Source: an uncultured Alistipes sp.
Lineage (GTDB): Bacteria; Bacteroidota; Bacteroidia; Bacteroidales; UBA932
Direction of reading: 5' to 3'
Length of the DNA stretch: 64,000 nucleotides
Assembly: GCA_900550465.1 (NCBI GenBank)
Contig: URSC01000001.1
Location: 1-64,000, forward strand
In this document: positions 52,801-62,259 of the stretch, one piece after another
Layout: each line of letters opens with the position of its first letter
Numbering within the stretch: the first letter of the stretch is position 1
Notes under the pieces: generated by a model
What the model was told of the DNA's origin: nothing
The model's database searches: none
Seen by the model: only the letters and a program-made list of their open reading frames with translations
Made by a program: the position numbers and the translations under genes

Positions 52801-54117
52801 GCCGGTTCCTTCTACTGTGGTACAAAGGCCCATAAGGGTATTGTTTCTGAAATTGAAACCTGTGTTCAGAACTACAGCTTCATCAAGTCTGATAAAACTT
52901 CTAAAGCTGTTATAGATGGTGCTGTTGAGGAAATTGATGACGTCTACTGTTGTAGTACCATTTGTAGAGCGGAGATCAAAACCGTCACCACTGCCTGTAA
53001 GGATATTGGAAATGGTGCATCCATCTACGGTATATGTTTTTAGATTAAAGCTTTGACCCCACTCGTAAATCAGACCTTTGGAGTATCCTGTTATGGTGCT
53101 GTTCTTGTAGGTGATGGAACCTATCTGGACATCGGAAAGACCTCCTCCGTTTTTGATCTGAATAGGGAATCCGAATTCATATTCATTTCCATTCCACTCC
53201 ACACCCTCGCTGTAGAAATGGTCGAGGGCGGTGGTGTTGATGTGCACCTCTCCGAGGATGACTGGACGGGTGCCGTCAGCGGCCTCCTCACCGTAGATCT
53301 CCATGTCACCGAGCAAGTCCACCTGGCCCAGTTCGTAGGGAGAGCCGTCCATGGTCAGCTTTACCTTGGGAGCCTTGTCTGCAAAGGCGGCCTGCAGCCC
53401 AGCAAGGTCGGAAACGACAGCTTCGGTGTCGTCGAATGCGGGCATGGTGTAGAGGCTCAGTTCACCGCGGTTGGCACTCTGGAAGTAGAGGCCGACAGTG
53501 TAGTTGGTGGATGCTGTCAGGCCTGAAACAGTGGCGCTGCCGGCTTTGATGTCGTCTGCAGTCAGGTTATATCTTGCCTGCTCGCCGTCACGGGGCGTGT
53601 AGAAGATATGTGTCACCTCAGGATCCTGGTCCCAGGAGAGGGTAAGTGATGTCGCCGTTCGTCCGGTTACCTTGGGGTTGAGGTTGCTGCGGACAGCGTA
53701 GGTGGCGATGGAGTCAATGTACACTGACCATTTTGAGAATTCCTTGCTGTTGTCGGATACCTGAGCCTGTACACGGAAGTAATATGTCTGGTCGGGGTCA
53801 AGCTGAACACCGCAAGGTACCTGGTCGGCGCTGATGCTCGTGTCTTTAACAACACTGGCGTACAGTTTGCCGTCCTTGTCTGTGAATGCGCAGGAGTCCT
53901 TGGCTATCTGCAGGGCAAACTTGTCGGAGCCGGTTACGAGGTCCCAACTGAAGATGACGCTGTCTCCGTTGGAGATGGTGTAGTCGAGATTGAGCGGCTC
54001 AAGGCAGCGGGTGAGACTCAGCTCTGTAATCTCGTCCGTGACGCTGGTGCAGGATACGTAGATGCCGCCCATTACCAGCATTGCCGCAAATATTATGTTT
54101 TTAAATAACTTTTTCAT
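49837..54117 (-). CDS. Large surface lipoprotein with three beta-helix units and fibronectin III modules (DUF5123/DUF4957-like)
   Basis: The 1426-residue protein has lipobox YVSC (Cys23). Two FnIII-like modules follow (about 40-235), then a first right-handed beta-helix unit (about 240-560), a jelly-roll-like domain (about 575-720), a third FnIII (about 725-810), and two further beta-helix units (about 815-1120 and 1125-1426). The last two units are tandem duplicates 308 residues apart. Beta-helix domains of this type (DUF5123, DUF4957) are common in pectin loci and probably bind or cleave pectic chains at the cell surface. No catalytic motif is evident. It follows susD by 18 bp. Confidence 0.75.
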   Translation of the reverse strand: MKKLFKNIIFAAMLVMGGIYVSCTSVTDEITELSLTRCLEPLNLDYTISNGDSVIFSWDLVTGSDKFALQIAKDSCAFTDKDGKLYASVVKDTSISADQVPCGVQLDPDQTYYFRVQAQVSDNSKEFSKWSVYIDSIATYAVRSNLNPKVTGRTATSLTLSWDQDPEVTHIFYTPRDGEQARYNLTADDIKAGSATVSGLTASTNYTVGLYFQSANRGELSLYTMPAFDDTEAVVSDLAGLQAAFADKAPKVKLTMDGSPYELGQVDLLGDMEIYGEEAADGTRPVILGEVHINTTALDHFYSEGVEWNGNEYEFGFPIQIKNGGGLSDVQIGSITYKNSTITGYSKGLIYEWGQSFNLKTYTVDGCTISNILTGSGDGFDLRSTNGTTTVDVINFLNSTIYNSFRSFIRLDEAVVLNTGFNFRNNTLMGLCTTVEGTGNRGIFAFQTESAKGKIRIEDNVFLNMTEFSTFIGANAANLAAADMTIAGNYFYNVAETFFNDKCSESAAIAGGGSVLGSDPCFNSEGLIFNITNSNVLSAGAGDPRWLVEYVEPPIDNELPLIEGTKTWDLTDATIFSGEMKVTQVKDQLRFIVSEENTILLEDGLIKFTAEGVTNPAGAVTAGGLEFHVDKPGSVLIKTADYDDITGNHVVVSLNGTVKGGAATNVNNGNVQKIIITDIAEETPIYLYASGPIAIETLAWSNDTTQVNTALPTPENVKATPATMIQGQATDIVISWDEVENAGSYSISVNNGASETVDGTTYTFPAANTTFLQPGSIPIKVYANPAEGDIYNTQSSAGCAAFAVLSSGGSTDGVTVDNVNDLFAAIASGSKITLKAGTYDFTTTSASGLSEGGVYTVTSDLHLAADGDAVIIGSFEVGSGAGDIILDGINFAGNGESTFIAGAEGASSASITVRNCDITGFSSFINGKASFGDVEITGNYIHDFGNSGGGGFDVREGSITNFTFSNNTIWKGMREFIRFDKALTGLNSVNIVNNTISEIAGGDGNQGYFIRIQAAAASGINVANNLIMNSPQSLGSKSSYVFIHNNTTSNNEGKVTTANNYFYGCNQDGWFSAMDEATATNGGAVLTESPVANAAAGDFTLTNAVLMAKQTGDPRWNPQAEMPPTSSVEVNSMEELVNALSSAASDITLNAGTYNLSDAFEGGQYSVTSPVSLRSNGDATVIGSFKIESGSLFLYGINFNGNGADTFIGGDSGASSESVTVRNCDITGYSRFINGKASFGNIEITGNYIHDFGNSGGGGFDVREGSITNFTFSNNTVWKGMREFIRFDSALTGLNSVNIVNNTISEISGGDDNQGYFIRIQAVAASRINVANNLIMNSPQSLGSKTSYVFIHNNTTSNNEGKVTTSANFFYNCNTGGWFDAMDEATATANGGAVLTASPVADAANGDFTVTDATVKAAGAGDGRWL
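49850..51700 (-). repeat. Tandem intragenic duplication, 924-bp period
   Basis: The DNA at about 50000-50420 recurs at about 50924-51344 with an exact 924-bp offset and no length change. Over 147 codons of the best part I count 135 identical residues. The outer halves of the two units are much more divergent. Confidence 0.85.
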
Positions 54118-54135
54118 CTGAGTGTAATTTGACTG

Positions 54136-55926
54136 TTAGTATCCGTAGTCGTTTTTCAGATAGCCCTGGCTGTTGGTGAGGGTGATATCGAAGATGGGCC
54201 AGAACATGTGCTGGTTCGGGTCGGCCTGATACATGGCGTCGATGAGCGCGGTATCGAAATCACTGAAGTAGTCCTCGGCCAGAATCCACTGGCTGCCTTC
54301 GGGGCTGATACCGGACTGGGCAGGATCGAGACCCCAGAAGGTCAGACCCATGCCGTCGGCGTTGTAGCTGTAATAAACCTCGTCGGTACGCTGTGCGAGG
54401 GCTGTCATTTCGGCCTTGGCCTCATCCAGTTTTGTATTCAGCAGGTTCCATCTGATAAGATCGGCCTTGCGGAGGAACTCGCCCACGAACTCGAGAGCAC
54501 GCTCGTCCACGATGGCGTTGAATACTGCATTTTTGTCGGCGAGACCATTGATATAATTTGTAACCATGGACTCGTTGCCGGCATATGCCCTTTCCCTTAC
54601 CTGGCTAAGGAAATCTTTGGCTTCATTAAGATTGCCCAGCTCATTGGTTATCTCGGCGGCCATCAGGAGAATGTCAGAGTAGCGCATTACTACAGGCTTC
54701 AGACCGTCATCGTTACCTCCGCCGTAAGGCTGCACGTCCATCCATTCGAAGCGGTATTTGCCGAAGTACCACATGTCGATGCCTGCGGGCTCCTGGCCGT
54801 CCTCGATCCAGTTGAAGTTGACGCAGCTGACATCCCTGCGGGTGTCCTGAGCCTCGTACTTGAAATAGAGGGTAGGCACGGGACCTACGTCTCCTCCGCG
54901 GTTCGCTGCAGTTCCGATATAGGCTGTGCCCTCATGACTGCCGGCAAAATGGTAATTCCACCTGCCGCGGCCGTCGCTGAAAGGTATGCTGTAGAGGACT
55001 TCTTTACCGGCGGTAAGGTCGTAGTTGTTGAAGTTGCGCCACAGCTGCTCGTAGGAGCTCTCCAGATGAGCTGTTCCGCTTTCGATTACCATTTTCAGGT
55101 ATTTCAGGGCATTGGGATACAGGACAGATGCCTGGAGCTGGGGCTCGTCGGTCTTTCTTACAGAACCGACATTGCCGGTGCCTACTGTTCCGTTTTCGGG
55201 ACGGAGGGCATAACCGGAGGCGAACAGGGCTATACGGGCGTAGAGACCGCAGGCGAAGGCCTTGTTGATCCTGTCGGTAGTGGCAGTCTGGGTGGACTGA
55301 CCGGGCCAGTAGAGGTAGTTGATGGCTTCCTCCAGATCGGCGAGTATGTGTACGAAGATGGTGTCACGGCTGCTCTTGGCCATGAAGATATTGTCGGAGT
55401 TGATGGGCTCGAAACGGGCGGGCACGTCTCCCCATGCCTTGATCAGGTCGTAGTAGATCATGGCTCTGAGGGTGAGGGCCTCTCCAAGGAGATATGCCAT
55501 ATCGGGCTGGTTCTCGATATCACCGTAGGTGCGGAGTCCCTCGATGGCCAGGTTGGCCCTCTCGATACCTACGAACATCTCGTTGTAGGGACCGTTGTCG
55601 AGGTTCATCTGGGTGTTGTTGGTGGTAGGCTCGTACTGGGCCAGCTGTTTGCCGGTGGTGTTGGTGCCGTTGTACCATTCGACATCGGTGTTGAATCCGT
55701 ACCAGGGCAGGAAACGGCCGCGGTAGTTGTTGGTGTGGCCGAAGGTCTCGGCTATGGAGAAGATGGCGTACTCTGACAGAGTGTAGTTGGAGTACACATT
55801 GGACTCGTCGGCTGCCGAAGGTGCCTTGACGTCGAAGAATCCTTCCTCGGAGCATGAGCTCAGGGACATCACGGCAGCTGCGGCGAGTACACTTGCGAAT
55901 ATCTTGATATGTGTTTTCATATTCAT
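54136..55926 (-). CDS. SusD/RagB-family outer-membrane nutrient-binding lipoprotein
   Basis: The 596-residue lipoprotein has lipobox LSSC (Cys25). It shows the SusD pattern: N-terminal NMDNGPYNEMFVGIERANLAI-like helix, MAYLLGEALTLRAMIYYDLIKAWGDVP, and the late RYSDILLMAAEITNELG and RKADLIRWN. It forms the lid over the SusC transporter and binds oligosaccharides. It follows susC by 7 bp. Pectic oligogalacturonides are the expected ligand from the locus. Confidence 0.93.
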   Translation of the reverse strand: MNMKTHIKIFASVLAAAAVMSLSSCSEEGFFDVKAPSAADESNVYSNYTLSEYAIFSIAETFGHTNNYRGRFLPWYGFNTDVEWYNGTNTTGKQLAQYEPTTNNTQMNLDNGPYNEMFVGIERANLAIEGLRTYGDIENQPDMAYLLGEALTLRAMIYYDLIKAWGDVPARFEPINSDNIFMAKSSRDTIFVHILADLEEAINYLYWPGQSTQTATTDRINKAFACGLYARIALFASGYALRPENGTVGTGNVGSVRKTDEPQLQASVLYPNALKYLKMVIESGTAHLESSYEQLWRNFNNYDLTAGKEVLYSIPFSDGRGRWNYHFAGSHEGTAYIGTAANRGGDVGPVPTLYFKYEAQDTRRDVSCVNFNWIEDGQEPAGIDMWYFGKYRFEWMDVQPYGGGNDDGLKPVVMRYSDILLMAAEITNELGNLNEAKDFLSQVRERAYAGNESMVTNYINGLADKNAVFNAIVDERALEFVGEFLRKADLIRWNLLNTKLDEAKAEMTALAQRTDEVYYSYNADGMGLTFWGLDPAQSGISPEGSQWILAEDYFSDFDTALIDAMYQADPNQHMFWPIFDITLTNSQGYLKNDYGY

Positions 55927-55933
55927 GTCTGTG

Positions 55934-58900
55934 TTAGAATGTCAGGTTGATACCGAATACAAATCCTATGCTCTTGGGATATGCGGAGTAGTCCACGCCG
56001 GGAGACAGGGGAGTGTCACGCCTGGTGTCCACCTCGGGGTCGTAGCCGGAGTAGTTGGTCCAGCAGAAGAGGTTGGTACCGGTGGCATAGATACGGAGCT
56101 TGCGGATGTAGGCCCTGCTGGTCCACTTCTCGGGGAAGGTGTATCCGATGGTGGCGGACTGGAGCCTGAGATACGAGCCGTCCTCTACTGCCCAGTCGGA
56201 GAATACCGCATTGCCTATGGCGGGAGACCACATGGTGACTCCCTGGTTCATGGCTGCGAGAGTCTCGGGGTCGTTGACCAGCTCGCCGGTTTCCCAGTTG
56301 ACGTTGGTCCAGCGGTTCTCGACGTTCATCTGCTTGATGAGGTTACGGTTGTAGTACTTCCTGGAAGAGGTGAACTCTATCTTGTTGGCGTTGTAGATGT
56401 CATTGCCGTAGCTGTAGGAGAAGTTGGCCGAGAAGTCCACTCCGTAGACGTAGCCCGAGAGGGAGAAACCGCCGGCGAAGAGGGGATTGGCGTCACCGAT
56501 GACGGTCTTGTCGGCTGTGGTTATCGCGCCGTCACCGTCACGGTCCTTGAGCTTGAGGGCTCCGGGACGGAGGTAATCGGAACCGATGATGGCCGAGGCG
56601 TCGGCGACACCTTCCTTCAGCACCCATTCACCGTCAATATAGCCTTCGAAGTCATCCACAGTGTACATGCCGTCATTCTGGTAGCCGTACATGGAGCCGA
56701 TAGGCAGGCCCACTTCCACGACGTAGTCAGTGCCGACCTCGGTGGAGGCCCACTGGGTGGCATACTCGATACGGTCAAGTCCTCCAAGGTCGGTGACGCG
56801 GTTCTGGTTGAAGGCGATGTTGGCGTTGAAGGACAGGTCGAAGTTCTGTTTGCGCACGATGGGCAGGTTGATGGTGGCCTCGATACCTCTGTTGCGGGTA
56901 GAACCGATGTTGCGGTACTGGGTCTCATAGCCGCTGCCTGCGATGGGGAACTCGATCAGCAGGTCCTTGGTGTCGTTCTGATAGACCTCCACGGATCCTG
57001 AGAACCGTCCCTGGAAGAAGCTGAAGTCCAGTCCGATGTTGTGGGTCATGGTGGTTTCCCACTTCAGGTCGGGGTTGCTCATCACCGTACCTGTGGTGTA
57101 GTAGGTGTTGCCCATGCTTATCCACGAGGTAGAGCTTCCGTTGTACACGCGGTTGATCTGGTTTGCCGGGATATTGTTGTTACCGGCAGTACCGTAGCTG
57201 TAACGTATCTTCAGCTCGTCCAGCCATCCCTTTGCACCCTGCATCCAGGGCTCGGCGGAGATGCGCCAAGAAGCTGCTGCCGAGGGGAAGAATCCCCAGC
57301 GGTTGCCGGGACCGAACTTGGAGGAACCGTCCGCACGGATGGTGGCTCCTATGGAGTAGCGCTCGTCGAACTCGTAGTTGGCCCTGAAGAAGCCGGAGAG
57401 CAGCCTGTCATCGGGGTCGAAGTAGTCCTCGTAGGAAATCGGAGTACCTGTACTCATGAAGTTCCAGGCCATGTCGGAGTCGAAGGACTCGGGGAAATTC
57501 TCCACCATGGTCGTGATCTGGTGGCTCTTGGTGATGATCATCTCCTCGCCGAGGATGAAGTTGAGATTGTGTCTGTCATCGTCGAACACCTCGGAGAAAT
57601 CGTAACTCAGGGTGTTGGTGTTGCGGTATCTCTGGTAGGAACGGTCGGTGTAGCGGGATGCGGGCAGGTTCTTGTAGGTGGCTGTGTTGGCCACATAGTA
57701 GGTGGTAAGGCCGTAGAAACGGTTGTCCATCTGACGGTAGTCCTGCAGACCTCCCTCGACTTTCAGACGGAGGTTGGGGATAATCTCCCAGGTTACGGCT
57801 CCGTTGGCGTTCCACTGGGTACGGGTCCTCTTGGAGTCGTTGTCGGCCACGGAGAGGAGCGGGGGTGCATTGTCACCGTAGTCCTCCTCAAGGTCAACAT
57901 TCTGGATGGATGAGGAGATGGGTATCGGGGTATAGGATACGGCGTGTTTCAGACGTCCGTTGCCGGAGGTCGAGCCGGCATCGTTCATGGAGTTGGCGCC
58001 GGAGCCGCGGGTGTTCATGTTGGAGTAACGCACGTTGACATCGAAGGTCAGGGACTTGTGGGGCTTGTACTGGGCCTTCAGGTTGAGGTTGTCACGGGCG
58101 TAGGAGGAGCCGGTCATGATGGCGTGGTCGTCCATGTGGGCGTATCCCAGGGTCCAGTTGTAGTTCTCGCCTCCGCCGGACAGTGTCACGTCGGTGTTCC
58201 AGGTCTGGCCGGTGTTGCCGAATACCATGCCGACCCAGTCGTTGGTGGGCAGGCCGTAGTACAGGTCGATGTCGTCGAAGCTGCCGAAGAAAGGCTCGTA
58301 GTTGTCGGAGATGTTGTCCCTGATGAGGCCGAGCTCATACTGGAACTTCACGAAGTTCTCGGAGTCCATGACCTGTATCGCATCTCGGTTGGCCATCCAT
58401 TTCTGACCGTAGTAGGCGTTGACGCTGACGGATATCTTGCGGCCTTTCTCACCGCTCTTGGTGGTGATGATGACTACTCCGTTGGCTCCTCGTGAACCGT
58501 AGATGGCGGTCGAGAAGGCATCCTTCAGCACGTCCATCGACTGAATCTCGGAAGCAGCGATATCGTTGATGTTGTCCACAGGGAAACCGTCCACGATGTA
58601 CAGAGGGGATGAGTCCTGGGTGATGGAACCGCCGCCGCGGACACGGATCTTGATGTCGGCGTCAGGGTCACCCTCGGTAGTGGTCACCGACACACCGGCC
58701 ATACGTCCGGTCAGGGCCTGGGATACGCTGGTTACGGGCTGCTCTGTAATCTTCTCGTTGCTGATGGATGATACGGAGCCGAGGAGGTCGCGGCGCTTTA
58801 CGGTGGCATAACCGATCACAACGGTCTCCTCCAGCATCGTCACGTCCTCTTCCATGACGACGTCGATGACGGTGCGTCCGTTTACCGGAATGATCTGATC

Positions 58901-59143
58901 TTTCATTCCGATGAAGATAAACTGCAGATTGGAGGCGTTGATGTCAGGAACTTCTATGACATACGCACCGTCCAGATCTGTCTGAGTTCCGAGAGTGGTG
59001 CCCTCGACTACGACGCTGACGCCCGGAAGGGGCTCGCCGTTCGAGTCTGTGACCACACCTCTTACCTCCTGGGCGTAGAGTGCTGTGGACATGCACAGCA
59101 GGGCCGCCAGAAGAAGGTACAGTTTTTTAGATAATTCTCGCAT
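55934..59143 (-). CDS. SusC/RagA-family TonB-linked outer-membrane transporter
   Basis: The 1069-residue protein has a signal peptide (about 1-24), a carboxypeptidase-D-regulatory-like domain (EVRGVVTDSNGEPLPGVSVV, about 26-110), a TonB plug (about 115-235, with PLYIVDGFPVDNI and IYGSRGANGVVIITTKSG, the SusC signature) and a 22-stranded barrel ending in INLTF with terminal Phe. It imports oligosaccharides across the outer membrane with SusD, using TonB energy. It lies 37 bp after the PL1 gene, in the same operon. Confidence 0.95.
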   Translation of the reverse strand: MRELSKKLYLLLAALLCMSTALYAQEVRGVVTDSNGEPLPGVSVVVEGTTLGTQTDLDGAYVIEVPDINASNLQFIFIGMKDQIIPVNGRTVIDVVMEEDVTMLEETVVIGYATVKRRDLLGSVSSISNEKITEQPVTSVSQALTGRMAGVSVTTTEGDPDADIKIRVRGGGSITQDSSPLYIVDGFPVDNINDIAASEIQSMDVLKDAFSTAIYGSRGANGVVIITTKSGEKGRKISVSVNAYYGQKWMANRDAIQVMDSENFVKFQYELGLIRDNISDNYEPFFGSFDDIDLYYGLPTNDWVGMVFGNTGQTWNTDVTLSGGGENYNWTLGYAHMDDHAIMTGSSYARDNLNLKAQYKPHKSLTFDVNVRYSNMNTRGSGANSMNDAGSTSGNGRLKHAVSYTPIPISSSIQNVDLEEDYGDNAPPLLSVADNDSKRTRTQWNANGAVTWEIIPNLRLKVEGGLQDYRQMDNRFYGLTTYYVANTATYKNLPASRYTDRSYQRYRNTNTLSYDFSEVFDDDRHNLNFILGEEMIITKSHQITTMVENFPESFDSDMAWNFMSTGTPISYEDYFDPDDRLLSGFFRANYEFDERYSIGATIRADGSSKFGPGNRWGFFPSAAASWRISAEPWMQGAKGWLDELKIRYSYGTAGNNNIPANQINRVYNGSSTSWISMGNTYYTTGTVMSNPDLKWETTMTHNIGLDFSFFQGRFSGSVEVYQNDTKDLLIEFPIAGSGYETQYRNIGSTRNRGIEATINLPIVRKQNFDLSFNANIAFNQNRVTDLGGLDRIEYATQWASTEVGTDYVVEVGLPIGSMYGYQNDGMYTVDDFEGYIDGEWVLKEGVADASAIIGSDYLRPGALKLKDRDGDGAITTADKTVIGDANPLFAGGFSLSGYVYGVDFSANFSYSYGNDIYNANKIEFTSSRKYYNRNLIKQMNVENRWTNVNWETGELVNDPETLAAMNQGVTMWSPAIGNAVFSDWAVEDGSYLRLQSATIGYTFPEKWTSRAYIRKLRIYATGTNLFCWTNYSGYDPEVDTRRDTPLSPGVDYSAYPKSIGFVFGINLTF

Positions 59144-59180
59144 AAGACGATTGTTTGTATTGGTTAATAATTGATATGGT

Positions 59181-61004
59181 TTATTTTATTATGTCCTTTA
59201 CCAGCCAGTGGAGCCATAATTCGAGGTTGGTGTACCGTCCGGTAGGGTCGAGGGTTGTGGCTGAGCCGTCGGCGGGGTTGGTCTTCACGAGACCGAAATG
59301 ATCCTCCCAGTCGTCGGGAATGCCGTCTCCGTCGGTGTCGGTCCATGGCTCTCCGGACTGATATTCCGGCCATCCGCCTACGTCCTGCTCTGTGTCTATG
59401 AGTCCGCCAGTAGAGCCGTTGGAACCTTCGTGGGTGTAGGAGCCTTCCCGTGTGTCATTGATTATCCGGCTGTCAACGGCGTCTCTGTGCAGGGAGGCTC
59501 CAACATGCTCCAGAACACTGGCGTATGCGTCCTGTGCACTCTGCACGTCGATATAGGAGCCGTTGTAGGAGATGTCAAAGGGACTTTCGGAACGGATGGA
59601 CTCCTCTCCGCCCGCAGGGGTGCCCTTGGGCTGCAGGCCTGCCCAGTTGTCGGCATTGACCTCGTCGATGAGGCTCATGTAGTCGGACCGCATGTAGGGC
59701 GATGTGCCGTCGAAGTAGTTCCCGGAAAGATGGAAGGTTCCCCAGGTACCGGCCTCGTTGGCATTGGACCCGTCATCGACATTGGGACTGAATATCCTGT
59801 TGACCAGGTCCTTCTTCTTGTTGGTGGCCGCTCCGGGCTTGTAATAGTTGCCGATGAAGTTGAACGAGCCGCCCTCTCCGGCATAGCCGCCGTTGACAGG
59901 GCCCCAGTTGTAGAACACGTTGTTGACTATCTCGGTCTTCTCGTTCTCCGGCATGCCGGTGTAGCGGCTGCCGCAGAGACGGGGGGTACGGCTGGAGTGA
60001 TGTGCGATCAGGTTGTGGTGGAAGGATGCGGGAGTGCCGCCCCAGATGCCGCCGTAGCCGTGCTCGCCCTTGCCGTGGATGGAGTTGGTGAGGCTCTCGC
60101 TGATGATGCACCACTGCATGGTGAAATTCTCATTGTCATAGAATGAAGAGCACTCGTCCGTGCTCCAGCTGAAGGAGCAGTGGTCGATGATGATGTTTTT
60201 CTGGTCCCTTCCCCATGCGGCGTCGCTCTCATTCATGGCATCATCTCCCATTCTCACGCGGATAAAGCGGATGATGACATTGTCTGCATTGACCCTCAGG
60301 GAATAGTTTTTCAGGCAGATTCCGTCCCCGGGAGCTGTCTGGCCGGCGATAGTGATGTCCCCGTCGTTGATGTCCAGGTCTCGGCTCAGCTCGATGGTTC
60401 CGCCCACGTCGAAGACAATGGTGCGGGGACCCTCGTGGTCAATGGCCCAGCGGAGGGAACCCTGGCCGTTGTCGTTGAGGTTGGTAACACGGTACACGTC
60501 TCCTCCGCGTCCGCCTGTAGTGAACATTCCGCAGCCCTGGGCAGTAGGGAAGGCCCTTGTCAGTTCGTCGTTCTCGTCTTCGGGAAGACCGAGCTCGGCA
60601 ATGAGTTCATCGGTAATTTCGGGGGGCTCGGGCAGACCTCCGGGAATGCCTTCCACGGCCTCGGAGAATTCCGAGTCGGTCAGTCCGCTGTGGCTTCTTA
60701 CGGAAAAACTGTAGGCAGTGCCTGTGACAAGCTCCGACAGAACGACAGAAGTGTCCTTTGTGGAGCTGGCCGAATGCAGCTCGCCGTCAGCTTCCTGCAG
60801 CCGCCAGTAATAGTAGTCGGCTCCATCCACGGGACTCCAGGCAAATGTCAGGGATGTCTCGTCGGAGGATAGCAGGCGTACGTTCTGCGGCACTCCTCCG
60901 TTCTGCTCTTCAGGGACCGGTGTCTTGTCGCATCCGCAGAAGAGGATGGTGGGGGAGGCCAGAAGCAATGCCAGAATCGTCAATTGTTTAAGATTATTTT
61001 TCAT
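59181..61004 (-). CDS. PL1-family pectate lyase lipoprotein with FnIII domain
   Basis: The 607-residue protein has a lipoprotein-like leader (FCGC, Cys25), an FnIII module (about 38-125), and a PL1 parallel beta-helix from about 150 to 560. Within it lie IIDHCSFSWSTDEC, FHHNLIAHHSSRTPRL with the catalytic Arg region, and VVNNVFYNWG-like rungs. TDTDGDGIPDDWED near residue 560-580 is a Ca-binding-type loop. It cleaves homogalacturonan to 4,5-unsaturated oligomers, probably at the cell surface. Its start lies inside the last codons of the GH105 gene (11-bp overlap), so translation is coupled. Confidence 0.9.
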   Translation of the reverse strand: MKNNLKQLTILALLLASPTILFCGCDKTPVPEEQNGGVPQNVRLLSSDETSLTFAWSPVDGADYYYWRLQEADGELHSASSTKDTSVVLSELVTGTAYSFSVRSHSGLTDSEFSEAVEGIPGGLPEPPEITDELIAELGLPEDENDELTRAFPTAQGCGMFTTGGRGGDVYRVTNLNDNGQGSLRWAIDHEGPRTIVFDVGGTIELSRDLDINDGDITIAGQTAPGDGICLKNYSLRVNADNVIIRFIRVRMGDDAMNESDAAWGRDQKNIIIDHCSFSWSTDECSSFYDNENFTMQWCIISESLTNSIHGKGEHGYGGIWGGTPASFHHNLIAHHSSRTPRLCGSRYTGMPENEKTEIVNNVFYNWGPVNGGYAGEGGSFNFIGNYYKPGAATNKKKDLVNRIFSPNVDDGSNANEAGTWGTFHLSGNYFDGTSPYMRSDYMSLIDEVNADNWAGLQPKGTPAGGEESIRSESPFDISYNGSYIDVQSAQDAYASVLEHVGASLHRDAVDSRIINDTREGSYTHEGSNGSTGGLIDTEQDVGGWPEYQSGEPWTDTDGDGIPDDWEDHFGLVKTNPADGSATTLDPTGRYTNLELWLHWLVKDIIK

Positions 61005-62238
61005 TGAACAGTCTGTTGTATTCGAGGCTTGCCTTGATGTAGGGACCTACGCCCTTGGGATCATTGCTGCGTCTCTTTTCGTTGATATAATAGTCGTAGT
61101 CACCGCTGCGGTTGTCCTTTCCGCCGAGTCCTGCCACTTCGCAGCAGTCCTTGATGGCGGGCAGGCCCTGCTCATCGGTGTAGAGAAAATAGTCGAGGAA
61201 GCCCTCGTAGGTGCTTCCGGCCCAGTCCTTGAGGTCAGGGGAGAGGTAACCCATGCGCACGCCCTTCAGGAGGGAGTAGGAGAACATGGCGGAGCAGGTG
61301 GCCTCGAGGTAGTTGCCCTCGCGTCCGGGGCAGTCGAGGACCTGGTACCACATGCCAGTGGCGGGGTCTGCGTATTCGGGCAGTACTTCGTAGATGCCTT
61401 GCAGTACGGAGATGAGGGAGTCGCGGCCTTCAGTTCCGGCGGGAATGTAGTCCAGGGCGTCCACTATGCCCATGGTGTACCAGCCCAGGGCCCTGCCCCA
61501 GGCGTGGTCGGACTGTCCGGTGAGGGAGTCGCTCCAGAACATCTGCCGGGACTCGTCCCAGGCGTGGCGGTAGAGGCCGGTGGCGGGGTCATAGGTGTGT
61601 TTCGCCACTGTGAGGAAATGGTTGATGACGTCCCTGTAGATGGAGTCTCTGTCTTCAGGGGCATCATAGACGGTCGCATAGTGGGCATAGAAGGGCTGGG
61701 CCATGTAGAGGCCGTCGAGCCACATCTGATGGGGGTAGGTCTGCTTGTGCCAGAAGCCGCCTTCGGAGGTGCGGGGATGGTCCTTCAGCTGGTCGCGGAG
61801 GGTCTGCATGGCGGTCATCCAGCGGGCGTCGCCGGTGCGGTCGTAGAGGACGAAGAGGGCGTTGCCGGGGCAGACGTGGTCGGTGTTGAAGTTGGACTTC
61901 TTGTATTTATAGATAATGCCGGTGGAGTCCACCGCTCTTTCGTACCAGTCCTGCACGTAATCGAAGATGTCCTGATACTCGGGAGCCTCTCCGTAGGCTT
62001 CCCATACTTCGAGGAAGGACATCAGTTCGAGTCCTGTAGTATAGTTCCACTTGAGCCGTCCCTCCATTCCGTCCAGATAGGTGCCGTCGGGGCAGCGGGT
62101 CATCTCGGCCCGGACCATGCTCAGAGCATTGGCCTTGCCGTCAATGCCGTTGCCGCCCGATACGCAGGATGCGGTCAGCAGGAGGAGTGCCCCTGCCGCC
62201 GCTGCTGCGATTATTGATATTGTAGTGTGCTGTTTCAT
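60994..62238 (-). CDS. GH105 unsaturated galacturonyl/rhamnogalacturonyl hydrolase
   Basis: The 414-residue lipoprotein (lipobox LTASC, Cys25) has the alpha/alpha-barrel pattern of GH105/GH88: WNYTTGLELMSFLEVWEAYG, FWHKQTYPHQMWLDGLYMAQPF and HAWGRALGWYTMGIVDAL, the last with the likely catalytic Asp. It removes the terminal unsaturated uronate from oligomers made by pectate lyase, giving the substrate of KduI. It overlaps the PL1 gene by 11 bp and follows the CE12-CE8 gene by 21 bp. Confidence 0.92.
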   Translation of the reverse strand: MKQHTTISIIAAAAAGALLLLTASCVSGGNGIDGKANALSMVRAEMTRCPDGTYLDGMEGRLKWNYTTGLELMSFLEVWEAYGEAPEYQDIFDYVQDWYERAVDSTGIIYKYKKSNFNTDHVCPGNALFVLYDRTGDARWMTAMQTLRDQLKDHPRTSEGGFWHKQTYPHQMWLDGLYMAQPFYAHYATVYDAPEDRDSIYRDVINHFLTVAKHTYDPATGLYRHAWDESRQMFWSDSLTGQSDHAWGRALGWYTMGIVDALDYIPAGTEGRDSLISVLQGIYEVLPEYADPATGMWYQVLDCPGREGNYLEATCSAMFSYSLLKGVRMGYLSPDLKDWAGSTYEGFLDYFLYTDEQGLPAIKDCCEVAGLGGKDNRSGDYDYYINEKRRSNDPKGVGPYIKASLEYNRLFNEK

Positions 62239-62259
62239 ATTGTCCTTGCTTGTATTGTC

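Noticed and set aside
54208..55776. 522-codon plus-strand frame
   Set aside because: It is antisense to the susD gene, which is certain; the composition (Gly, Val, His rich) is typical of a shadow.
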